Source of the DNA: Amaurobius ferox
Taxonomy: Eukaryota; Arthropoda; Arachnida; Araneae; Amaurobiidae
Length of the DNA stretch: 64,000 nucleotides
Assembly: GCA_951213105.1 (NCBI GenBank)
Contig: OX578137.1
Location: 61,578,736 to 61,642,735 of the forward strand
Reading direction: 5' to 3'
Below are positions 12,490 through 21,840 of the stretch, piece by piece. The notes below the pieces were generated by a model. The model had not been told where the DNA came from, did no database searches, and saw only the letters and a list, made by a program, of their open reading frames with translations. A program made the position numbers and the translations under genes. The number at the start of each line of letters is the position of its first letter. The first letter of the stretch is position 1.

Positions 12490-12990
12490 TGTTTCACTAG
12501 GAGCACTACAATCACCTTTATTCGATCGGGCATGGTCACTTTACAATAGATGGACCTACCCTGTATTATCAGAGACCGTTTATTACGAAATTGTTCCGAT
12601 GCAGGAGGAGATTTTTTTGGGAAGACTGTGAGGCTAAATTACAATTTTCTTTAAAAATATTTAATTTCCTTCACAGGTCTGGTCAAATAAGTTAATAGAA
12701 CGCTTGTCTTGAGATTAAGAGACATGTTCCGGTTCTGCTTTGCACCCAGCTATCCCATAGTAGCAAGAAAATGTGCTTGACAATTAGAAATTTTCATGCA
12801 CAGAATCCGTCTGTAGGTGGCGTTTTCAAATAATAGGATCATGCTCCCTTTACATACAGTGTTCATAAGAAAGTCCTTAAAATTCGCAATAACTTTGTTG
12901 AGGTCCATTAGTGTATACGTTATATAAATCTATAGTAAAGTGACCATACGAAATCGAATAAAAGTGATGGCAATACTCCTAGCGATTTAA
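12490..12990. repeat. Inverted-repeat pair, possible decayed MITE
   Basis: The segment at about 12497-12555 is an inverted, diverged copy of about 12928-12985. Both arms share TTTATTCGAT, ATGGTCACTTTAC (as complements) and a CTAGGAG-type end. The roughly 370 bp between the arms has no ORF. Element ends and a target duplication could not be fixed. Confidence 0.55.
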
Positions 12991-13076
12991 AAGTCAGGAT
13001 AAAAAAAAAACTCGAAAACAAAGCGAGAAGACCGAAAATGTTTTTCTTCGCCGACAAAAGATTAACTTGCAAAATA

Positions 13077-14000
13077 ACACTTCACTCAATAAGTCTCCGA
13101 TCTGACACATATATGGTAACACTGTTGACAGACCCATATGATTTCTGGATAGTACCAACCTTAAAACGATGCGTGTCAAAATTTCATGACATTCTGACAA
13201 TTAGTTTACAGGTTACAGTGGTTTTAGTGACCCCAGTTTTGTAATTTTCAAAACAATGGATAAAAAAAAATTTCGTGTGTTGATTAAACATTGTTGTTTG
13301 ATGGGGAAAAATATTGTTGAAGCCAAACAGTGGCTTGATAAGCGTTATGGAGACTCTGCACCAGGGAAATCAACTATTATTGACTGGTATGCTTAATTTA
13401 AACGCGATCGTACAAACACCGATGATGCTGAACGCTCTGGTCACCCAAAATCGGCAGTTGTTTCGGAAAACATAAAAAAAGTCCACAAAATAGTTTTGAA
13501 AGACCGTAAAGTGAAGTTGCGTGAGATAGCTGTCACCTTAAAGATATCAGAAGGTAGTGTGTTTACAATTTTACACAAAAATTTGAGCATGCGTAAGTTG
13601 CTTTCGAAGTGGGTGCCGCGTTTGCTCACACTAGACCAAAAACAACAAGACATGCCCCGTGTCACAAGTCGATGAAAACGATGGTTAAATTATATGAATT
13701 ACGCTTCGAATTGCTTCCTCACCCACCGTACTCTCCAGATCTGGTCCCCAGCGACTACTGGCTTTTTGCAGCCATCAAAAGGATGCTCCGGGGAAATAAA
13801 TTTGGCTCAAATGAAGAAGTGATTGCCGAAACTGGGGCCTATTTTGAGAGCAAAGACAAATCGTTCTACAAAAAAGGCATCGAAAAGTTAGAGAGTTGGA
13901 ATTATCACTCTTGAAGGAGAGTATGTTGATGAATAAAGTCGAATTTCTAAAAAAAAAAATGTTTTTCTTAGTTGGACCGAAGACTTATTGAGTGATGTAG
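13077..14000 (+). mobile_element. Mariner element with internal deletion
   Basis: The ends are near-matching inverted repeats of about 20 bp (left ACACTTCACTCAATAAGTCT, right AGACTTATTGAGTGATGTAG), flanked by TA on both sides (13075-13076 and 14001-14002), as expected for mariner. Its length of 924 bp is shorter than the usual roughly 1.3 kb. The missing part corresponds to the middle of the transposase. Confidence 0.92.
13256..13914 (+). pseudogene. Mariner transposase, broken
   Basis: The ATG at 13256 opens MDKKKFRVLIKHCC, the N-terminal helix-turn-helix region of mariner transposases. It continues with an in-frame stop just after STIIDWYA (about 13394). The frame runs on through ERSGHPKSAVV, the ISEGSVFTILH helix and KWVPRLLTLDQKQQ. 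The next part of the protein is absent, so the first two catalytic Asp residues of the DD34D triad are gone. The sequence resumes in another frame with ELLPHPPYSPDLVPSDYWLF, which contains the third Asp, and then FGSNEEVIAETGAYFESKDK to the C-terminus. It carries a stop, a frameshift and an internal deletion, and cannot make active enzyme. Confidence 0.93.
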
Positions 14001-16354
14001 TAATTACGAAATCCGACGCAGGACAAATTTTTTCTCGGAATTCTTGTCATGAAAGAATCGTTTTACTTACAGAGAAGAAGTTTTATTAATATTCTTCGAT
14101 GGGATAATAAGTTTCGAAACGGACTAATTAAGGTAATTACTCATAATTAAATTCAAATTATGGATATTTTGCGCATGGATGAGTGGTATGCAAGATTTCG
14201 TGTCTGTGATATAAATACTGGTAATTTGAAAGATAGTTATTCTTTTCTAATCCAACACTTCAAAATAGTTTGAAGTGAATAATCTTAAACTGGAATTTTA
14301 TTTAAATTACATTTACTTTAACAATCTTTTAAATACACCGTAATAATATCCTTTTTGCACAACAAATACATGTCGAAAAATTTGTTATCTGAGCAAACTT
14401 GGTAATTTTGGTTATATTCATAAGGCACATAATTTTTTTATTTCTTTTTGCTTTACTGTAAATATTAGTTATTTAATAATACGCAATTTTGAACTATCTG
14501 ATAGGATATAGGTAGTTTACATTTATTTATTTATTTATTTATTTATTTAAAATGCACTTCTCAACACACAAGTCAAATTACGAAAAAGGAAAATACAATT
14601 TACAGATAATACGAGTACAAAAGCACACGCAAAAGTAACATGCATACACAATAAAATAAGTACCTAAAATAATACCCAAGTACCTTATATTTTATGTAGG
14701 CTGGATAGCCAGGGGTGTCATTTCCCCATATTCTAAGAGGGAGAGGGGGGAAATCCAATGATTCTGTTGTGATTTTTTTAACACCTGTAACCTTTTTTAA
14801 TGGCATTGAACAGCTAAATTTGTATTCAGGATATAATAAATCAATTTTCACATTAACACATCAATTTTATGTATTATGTTAAACATTAACATAAGCTTTT
14901 AAAAAAAATGTACAGTGTAAAAAAAAACGTATTTTTAAATATGCATTTACAGCTCTAATAAAATTATAATTATTCAAATAGCTATTGAGTACCCGTGAAA
15001 AATCACGGGAAAATTTTTATTCACTAAAAGTTAATAAATGTAGAAGATATTTAAGTTTAATTATTTATGTCAAAGATATCTTCAAAAACAGATAAATTTT
15101 ATATAGTACTATTTACCTTAGTAAAACGACTCAAAATTGTCTCATTAAATCAGTTTTAACATTCTCTTCCTCAAATAACCAGAAAATAAAAATGGTTAAT
15201 ATTTTATTAACCAGTTGAAAGTTATAAAATAAGATAAAAATATTGTGCATAAAGTGTTATAATTGCAAAAGGTATTTTAAAATAATGTAATTTCTTTATT
15301 AAAAGCAATAATGTAAATAAACCGATATTGCCGAACATGTGCATATGTTTGTTGCCATTCAGCAAACGATAATACTGTGAGTAAATTGCTCACACTCGAA
15401 ATTATTTAATTTTTTCTTCCTAATTCAAGTTTAATGTATATTGTACATTGTTCCTATTATGTATATTGTTTCTATTTACGTTTATTAATGCTTTTAACTA
15501 AACATATCAGTTATCCAAAAATTTGAACTCATTCTTATACCCTGAGAGTAAACACACAATTTCTGAGGGTAACAGTAAGTGCTTAATATATGAAAATTAA
15601 AATCATTTTTGAACTTTTATATATTATAATTCAATCATCAGACTTCCTACTTACAGCATGAGATTTTTAAATACATCCGTGGTGTATCAATTGTTAAAGG
15701 TAAACTATAAAACGTCCTCACAAGTTGTGCCATTGATTGATTCCTTCAGAAATTTTTATTATCAAAGGTTTCCTTAAATAGAAGTCGGTTTCCAGTACCC
15801 CGTAAGAACGTACATCTTTCTTAGTGTTTAGTAAGCTAATTTTTTTGTAATTAGTATTTAGTAAGCAAATTTTAGCCGTTTGTATTTTCGCTATATTTTC
15901 TAACTATAGATTGATTATTTTTTTAATCATTTTACCTGAAAATACAGTAGTCAACCTGTAATCAAATTTTGACGTTTGAATTAGTACGTTTATTAAGTAA
16001 ATAAATATTATGTTAAATCAATAAAATACATATCTATAGGGACTCTACTATAAACAAATAAGTCGCTAATTATGTCCACTGGAAGATAATTCGTATGTTT
16101 CTGTGGGCTGCAATATTCCGCAACACCTAGACTGGACGCCCAGTTAGTTCTCTTTTTCTAAATCCGTAGACCTTCCAAGCTTCCTCCATGGAACTGCAAA
16201 ATAAATCTTTAATATTCAATTATTTCAAAATGTGCAAATCCACTCAATGTCAGAGTTTTCTTCTCAAATTTCGTTTCCTTTCAGAATCCGATGTGAAAAT
16301 TAAATTGCTTTGTAATCCAATTTAAAAAAGCAAATGTTTTTCAGTATTGAATAT

Positions 16355-16368
16355 AGATGGCAGCACTA
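16355..16368 (+). promoter_or_regulatory. CTCF-like core motif
   Basis: AGATGGCAGCACTA matches the AGATGGCAGC form of the CTCF core. The identical 14-mer recurs at 16575-16588 and, inverted, at 32993-33006. Binding is inferred only. Confidence 0.35.
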
Positions 16369-16574
16369 CAACATCATATTTAAATTATTATATAAAACAC
16401 CAACCATTATGTTCTAGAGAAATTTCAAATTATTCAAAATCACATTCCATATTGGACTTTATAATTTATTACCTCTTATAATTTATTCCGATGATTTTGT
16501 GTCGATTTTGAGGATTTTTTTTTAATTTTATCAACAATCTAATTCAATTAAACGAATCTTTTCATGTCAAGTAC

Positions 16575-16588
16575 AGATGGCAGCACTA
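16575..16588 (+). promoter_or_regulatory. CTCF-like core motif
   Basis: Second identical 14-mer, 220 bp from the first and in the same orientation. The flank GTCAAGTAC resembles GTCAGT next to the copy at 32993, so an old short repeat is the alternative explanation. Confidence 0.35.
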
Positions 16589-16757
16589 AGAATCACCGTC
16601 AGTTTATTTATGGAGAATTCTTTATTATAGTTATTTAAAAAAAATTGTATATATTCTCATATCGGGTACCATATAATGACCAATAAACGCCTCCCCCATC
16701 CCCTTGAGAAATTGATGTTATAATCTTATAACCGAATTTAAAAAAGAAAAAAAAACT

Positions 16758-16814
16758 AGGACTTGACAGGCCATTGCAATAGGAATATTCCTATTGCAAT
16801 GGCCTCCAAGTCCT
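16758..16814. repeat. 36-bp perfect palindrome with 8-bp outer arms
   Basis: Positions 16769-16804 form an uninterrupted 36-bp palindrome centred between 16786 and 16787, with a central GGAATATTCC. The outer arms AGGACTTG (16758-16765) and CAAGTCCT (16807-16814) also pair, separated from the core by 3 and 2 bases. Such a structure is expected to extrude as a cruciform. Confidence 0.95.
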
Positions 16815-16816
16815 AA

Positions 16817-16838
16817 TTTTAGAACATATGTTCTAAAA
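16817..16838. repeat. 22-bp perfect palindrome next to the larger one
   Basis: Eleven bases (TTTTAGAACAT) are followed directly by their reverse complement. It lies three bases from the end of the larger palindrome and does not share sequence with it. Confidence 0.95.
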
Positions 16839-16984
16839 TAAGTAAAGGGCGGTTATAGCTTCAAATTTTTAGACTTTTTCAAATAACATTTAAAATAATT
16901 TATATTTATAAATTATTAAATAGCAATAAAAATATTTAAAAACTTGAATTTATGTTACAATCCAGTCTAACAAAACGGGAAGCA

Positions 16985-17045
16985 GGTGCGGACTTAAGCG
17001 GATGACGGACATGGCGGCCGCCAGGGGCCCCGAATCTCCAAGAGT
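16985..17045 (+). repeat. Probable 5' terminus of the hAT element
   Basis: A GC-rich patch begins CAGGTGCGGACTTAAGCGG and continues GGCGGCCGCCAGGGGCCCC, in otherwise AT-rich DNA. To my knowledge hAT elements with DUF4371/ZMYM-type transposases commonly end in CAGnGGCGGA-type repeats near a GGGGCCCC stretch, and such a transposase starts at 18437. No matching right terminus was found. Confidence 0.45.
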
Positions 17046-17143
17046 CCCCAAGCTCGACAGATTCCTAGTTAAAGACTGCCACAACATAAAAAGCGAAAGA
17101 TACAATATTTAATATTATTTAAGTATTCTGCATGTAAACGCAA

Positions 17144-17262
17144 GCCAACGGCCCTACAGTGCTCATAACACCGGTTCTCGTTAGATCACCGAAGTCAAGC
17201 AGCATCGGGCGCAGTTAGTACTTAGGTGGGTGACCACCTGGGAACACCGCGTGCTGTTGGCA
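17144..17262 (+). rRNA. 5S rRNA-derived sequence (SINE head, not a bona fide 5S gene)
   Basis: It starts GCCAACGGCC and contains ACACCGGTTCTCGTTAGATC and the internal promoter region GTTAGTACTTAGGTGGGTGA, then CCTGGGAACACCGCGTG, the conserved order of animal 5S rRNA. It joins directly to the SINE body and lies within a target duplication. It is therefore a retroposed copy, although the box A/C promoter looks largely intact. Confidence 0.85.
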
Positions 17263-17529
17263 CTTTTCGGGCCCGGTACCCCGGTAGTTTGCGCGCTGGA
17301 TTTGCATGCTGCCACAACTGCCGCCGTATTCATGCGGAGTACGATCACGTTAAACGTATGGGTCCGTAAGTCCTTCCGAGAGGTTGGTGGTAGGGGAAGG
17401 AGGGTACAGTCCCTGTGGATGCCTCCCCCACTGGGTTCCGGTCTAAATGGGGTGACACTACCCTGCCGTCCATACTGTTACTTTACACCTTTCTGGTAGG
17501 TCGGACGGTCAGGGTCTCAACAACAACAA
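17144..17529 (+). mobile_element. 5S rRNA-headed SINE (SINE3 type)
   Basis: It is flanked by the target duplication CATGTAAACGCAA (17131-17143) and CATGTAAAAGCAA (17530-17542), with one mismatch. The first about 119 bases are a 5S rRNA gene copy. A body with GGATGCCTCCCCCACTGGG and CCGGTCTAAATGGGGTG follows, and it ends in (CAA)n. The body is homologous to that of the tRNA-headed SINE at 5716-5996. The ORF at 17230-17499 is a reading of this SINE. Confidence 0.9.
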
Positions 17530-17542
17530 CATGTAAAAGCAA

Positions 17543-18436
17543 AGGCCAAAAGCAAAAATTTCGTAACTAAAATTGTTAATACTTAGTTTCAATATTTCAG
17601 TGAATTATTTGCGAAGTTAAAGTATCAACATCAATAATTTAATGAATTACGGACATTTCTACTTCGCTTATAATTGAAAATCGTAAACATTTGATTGAGG
17701 TAAGTTTGGGCAGCATAATATTTAATTAAACATGAGTCGAATGTTCATTTCTCTTCTTTTTATGTTCAGCAATTTTTATATTATCCAAATGTTCCGAATT
17801 ATCTGAATATCAGATTGTAAATGTTGAGATATAATGCCATGGGATAGTATTTTATTGATTTCCCATTCTTATGTTACAGTTATATAGGCATTAAACTAAT
17901 TTATTCACATTTACTATTGACATCATGTATACTATAATGTCAAATATCTTACATCTTAATAATAAGAAGTGATCGATTTTTACGAATTTCTTAAACAGTA
18001 TGAAAGTTGCGTTTGAATCATTTTAAATACGAGTAAATACGCGGATTCCCGCTTGAAACGTTGCGATCGGTAGCCAGTTAACCACCGTTGGTTTCATTGC
18101 ACTCTTGTGCCCCTCTTGCAACTCTTGCGCGATCTCGTAATTCCTTGTGTTCGAGTTCGAACAGATTGAAGTGAAATAATTCCGGAAAGTGGAAAAACTT
18201 TCGTTATGTTGCGTATTCTCAGGTTTAATTTTAAAGAGTTGGAGTCTATCTCTGAGTTTTTTCGTACCATTAGTGGTAAGTAAATAGTAGTACGTAGTAG
18301 ATGACAATGAAATAGTCCCGTTTGTTGACTACTGTTAGTACTGTTCATTGTTTACTACCCAACGTTGGTTAAGTACTTGATAGGTTCCAAAATAGATTAG
18401 AAAAGGCAAAAACTATTTTTTTTTGGAGGCGAAGAA
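17543..18436. other. Possible hAT 5' untranslated region, no gene seen
   Basis: This lies between the SINE and the transposase start. The minus ORFs at 18023-18348 have no similarity that I recognise. Confidence 0.4.
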
Positions 18437-18977
18437 ATGAAGCGTCATCAAAGCGGGGCAGAAAAAAAAGCTAAAACAAAACCTGGAAATTGCTAAAAGT
18501 CAGAAAAATGCATTGCATAAATTTTTAGTCGCCAGTACAGAGGCGGAGCTGCCGTCATCACCTACTTCTGGTAACTCCGAATGTAATCCTACCTTCAAAA
18601 TGTTTTATGACGCATGTATAAGTGAAATGAAGCCATCGATAGAGAAAAAGACGAAGTAGAGGAAAAGGAAGAACAAGAAGAAGTCGAGAATCAAAAGGTT
18701 GAAAGTGTTACTAAAGAAGGTAATTGCGAATACACAGAAGATAGAGATAGTCCAGAAAAAGCACCGATTTAAAAGTCAAAGTACTAGATGATGTAGCACT
18801 ATGGTCTACGATATTAACAGATGCAATGATTGACCATATTCTTAGAGACAAACCAAAAAACATCGGTAATATAGAGGAATTAAAATCAGCGTCCAAAGAT
18901 ACAGATGAAGTGTATTACAGAAGACTTTCCTATGATCATTTTTATAGGATAAAAACAAATGGAATCAGGGAGGAGAG
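18437..18977 (+). pseudogene. hAT-type (DUF4371/ZMYM1-like) transposase, N-terminal part
   Basis: The ATG at 18437 opens MKRHQSGAEKKAKTK, resembling the MKR-SGAEKRK start of ZMYM1-like hAT transposases. After a frameshift it reads LEIAKSQKNALHKFLV and then an acidic stretch (EEKEEQEEVENQ). A further frame change leads to DDVALWSTILTDAMIDHILR and YYRRLSYDHFYRIKTNGIRE, the region just before the TTF/MYM-type zinc finger. It is cut at 18977 by the LTR element and resumes at 28452. With one copy of the GAGAG duplication removed, the frame passes straight across the junction. Confidence 0.78.
18973..18977. repeat. Target-site duplication GAGAG, left copy
   Basis: GAGAG directly precedes the 5' LTR and is repeated at 28447-28451 directly after the 3' LTR. 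Confidence 0.93.
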
Positions 18978-19406
18978 TGTTGTGACACGTCACAACACTT
19001 TATTTTATTATTCTAAATTAACATTTTTTTTTATAAATCATTAAATATTATATTTTTACTTTATTTATTATTCCAAATTATTCTATTCAAAATTGCTTTT
19101 ATTTTATATTTTCATTAATAGACCAATTGATTCTTTTATTAAATTAAATTATACGTGCTGCTATCAGTTCATGTTTTATTCGTACAGTGTACGCCCTTTT
19201 TAAAAATGACTGCATACGCGCACACCTTTTCAATTGGTAGATCTTGTTTCAGGCGAGACACGGAAACTTGTTTTCTACTGCCTCTCTTGTTGACCTCCCT
19301 GTTTGAGCAGGAGTTTGTTTTGTCTGGTATGGCAACTTCTGGTTAGGCGGGAAGTTTCCATTGTGTGAAAGAGCGTGGGATTTTAGTCTTCTAAAAAATT
19401 GTCGAG

Positions 19407-19412
19407 TATATA
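19407..19412 (+). promoter_or_regulatory. Candidate TATA box of the 5' LTR
   Basis: TATATA in the context GTCGAGTATATAGG, followed by a GC-richer stretch (ACAGGGGGTGTCCTGG). The copy in the 3' LTR is at 26704-26709. The position, about 430 bp into the LTR, suits a U3 promoter. Confidence 0.45.
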
Positions 19413-20014
19413 GGTTGTTTTATCTGGACAGGGGGTGTCCTGGCCCCCTCGTCCCAGCCATTTTGTTCTACATTACTTTGTGAATTTGTACGTATTTAAA
19501 AATCCTCATGAATCCAATTGATTGTTTATTCAAAGGAAGTGTGAATCTTCAAAATGTGTAGGAAAGGAATCTCTTTTTTGATAATACAGCATTATTTTTA
19601 TTGGAAGATGAAGATCCCATTTTTTTAGATGAATCAGTGATATGTTACAATATACATGTGTTTGACATACAGCTAAAGTGCTCACAAGTATGTGTGGTGC
19701 ATGAAGTGGGTATCACATACTATTTTCTTTTTATTAATCTTCTGCATATATATTTACTCAAAGCAGTAAAATACACATGTTCTTGTGAAGTGCAAATTGT
19801 GCAATTGCTTTTTAACAGATTATACATCTGCTATCATTTTTACAAAAAAAAGTGAAAAATTATCTGATTGTGAATATTTCAAGCATTTAAAATTGATATA
19901 CAACTGATAATGATTATGAGAAAAAAATGAGTGTTATTATGCAATCACTTCAAGCAAATTTTTTTTATTAAGAAAAAAAATGAATTATCAACTATAAAAT
20001 AATAATCATTTTTT

Positions 20015-20058
20015 AACACTTTACAACAAAGTTGAAAAGTGTTTATGACTTTGTTCAT

Positions 20059-20092
<34 letters not shown>

Positions 20093-21327
20093 CGTTAGCA
20101 CGATAACTGCCGTAAAAATGACTTAATCAAAATGAAATTTTAGTATGATGTTCAGACGGTCTATAGGACCTATGGGAATATAAATGAATAATATCACCCA
20201 ATTAGTTTTGGATTGAACCCGGGTTGAAAAAATGGAATACATTGAGCCCTATGGGACCTAATTTTTCAAGCATTTTTTAAGCGGATTTAAAATTCCCAAA
20301 TTACTTCGAAAATTTTAGGCAATATTCAAATTGTTCCATAAAATATATAAAAAAAAATTCAGCGAAATATATTCAGTTGTTTTTTAAATAAAAATTAAAA
20401 TAATAATAACACCTCTTATTTGAAGCGATCACGTGTCCATGATATGAAACGATCACATGACCCACTTCAAAATGATATATGGCATCCATCTTGTGTCAAA
20501 ATCGTGATTTTTAAAGTTCTTTTTAATTCATATTGAGTGTTGTATCCGTCCTAAAACTATTTTATTTTTGCCTAAATTCTGTGCATCTACATACTGAAAC
20601 AACGTAATGACAATATATTTCAGTTTAAATGCTCTTCCAAATTTCATTATTTCTAATATTAAGCCTATTTTTCACCTATGTAAAATGTAAACAGCAAAAT
20701 ATGTAGAATGAGTTGTATTAGAATCGCTGTAATTCTTTAGCACAAAATCATTTAGTCCATGGAGTCTGCTTAGCTGATATGAATGAAATATTCATTGATG
20801 TTAGAAAGAGAAGGACGATATTTTTCGATGAAGTTTTACGCATTGAGTTTACTTTTTTGTAGCTCAATGGTCTTAATTTTTTAATAAAATAAATTATTAT
20901 AGTATTGTGATGAATGACATGAATGGGGGAATTATTTATGAATGAAATGTTGCTTTTATAGAGAGAGCCATGCGTGTTATTTTTTTATGACGTCATTTGA
21001 ATGAATTTCAGTTGTTTTCGATGATGTTTTCAAATATAATAAATTATCGTAGTATTATGATAATTCTAAAATTATTACCGAGGAATGTATCACATTTTAG
21101 AGATGTTTAAACCAGGCAATTTATACTTTAATGCCGTCATTTGAATGAAGTTAATTTTTTTCGATGAAGGTTTAAGGTGTCAAATATAATAAATTAATGT
21201 AGTATTGTGATAAGTTTTAAAATATTACCGAGGAATGTATTGCATTTTAGACATGTTTAAATAAAATTGCATTGAAGTTGGAAAGTGTTTCATAATCAAT
21301 GCTTTAAGCATGATTGATCTTTCTTGT
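20015..21327 (+). mobile_element. Family B element inside the 5' LTR
   Basis: It starts AACACTTTACAACAAAGTTG, has (CTGT)n at about 20059-20092, and ends GTTGGAAAGTGTT, stem-loop, TTTCTTGT. The 3' LTR has no such insert at the corresponding place: at about 27305-27315 there is an uninterrupted run of ten T after AATAATCA. This defines the element's ends as AACACTTT and CTTG(T), inserted within the T-run. Confidence 0.93.
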
Positions 21328-21341
21328 TTTTATATAAACTC

Positions 21342-21347
21342 AATAAA
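21342..21347 (+). promoter_or_regulatory. Polyadenylation signal in the 5' LTR
   Basis: AATAAA in TATATAAACTCAATAAAGAA, followed by T-rich and TGTATTTTAGTGTTG sequence. The same signal is at 27325-27330 in the 3' LTR, where it would act as the R/U5 signal. Confidence 0.5.
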
Positions 21348-21840
21348 GAAGATTCTTTTTTGTATTTTAGTGTTGTCTTCTTTTTACAGAGACATTGACT
21401 TTAACATATTAAGGAACATTCAATTGATGTCGTAATCAATGATCAAGAACAATTTTATTTTACACTATTCGTTAATTACAAGATAGAAGGAATGTTCTAC
21501 ATAATTTTAAAACTATAATTATTTTTTTTTTTTTATTAAAGTATAGGTCCTGAGTACAGGTATTTCTCTTTCAAATGTTAAATTTAATTCATATTATGTT
21601 ATTTTATGTATAAGAATTTTAGGCGCTCACATACAAGTATGGTTTAATATTAAATTACACAACGCATTGCTTTATATTCAAAATTCTATTCCCCACTATA
21701 CGGTCCCATTACATTAAGTATTAATAATTGATTTCCCTTTTAATTGTATGTGAGTGTCCGACCCAATCAGGTGTTGAGATATGATCGTTCAATTGATTTT
21801 ATTTTCTTTAATTAGTCTTTTGAATGGTTGTATCACAACA

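Larger units (their letters stand above)
14003..16754. other. Gene-free AT-rich stretch
   Basis: A (TTTA)n microsatellite lies at 14519-14550 and a small hairpin CCCGTG-aaaaat-CACGGG at about 14993-15010. Two copies of AGATGGCAGCACTA (16355 and 16575) are listed separately. I see no coding similarity. The minus ORF at 14600-14851 resembles nothing I know. Confidence 0.5.
18978..21840 (+). repeat. 5' LTR, carrying a family B insertion
   Basis: It is about 1.55 kb without the B element at 20015-21327. It holds a palindromic start (TTGTGACACGTCACAA), a TATATA at 19407 and AATAAA at 21342. The ORFs at 19155-19346 and 19601-19855 are repeated exactly in the 3' LTR because the LTRs are copies. I see no sign that they are translated. 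Confidence 0.93.

Noticed and set aside
17144..17262. Functional 5S rRNA gene
   Set aside because: Single copy joined to a SINE body and enclosed by a target duplication, so it is a retroposed SINE head.
17230..17499. 89-codon ORF
   Set aside because: Lies in the 5S-headed SINE; no evidence of coding.
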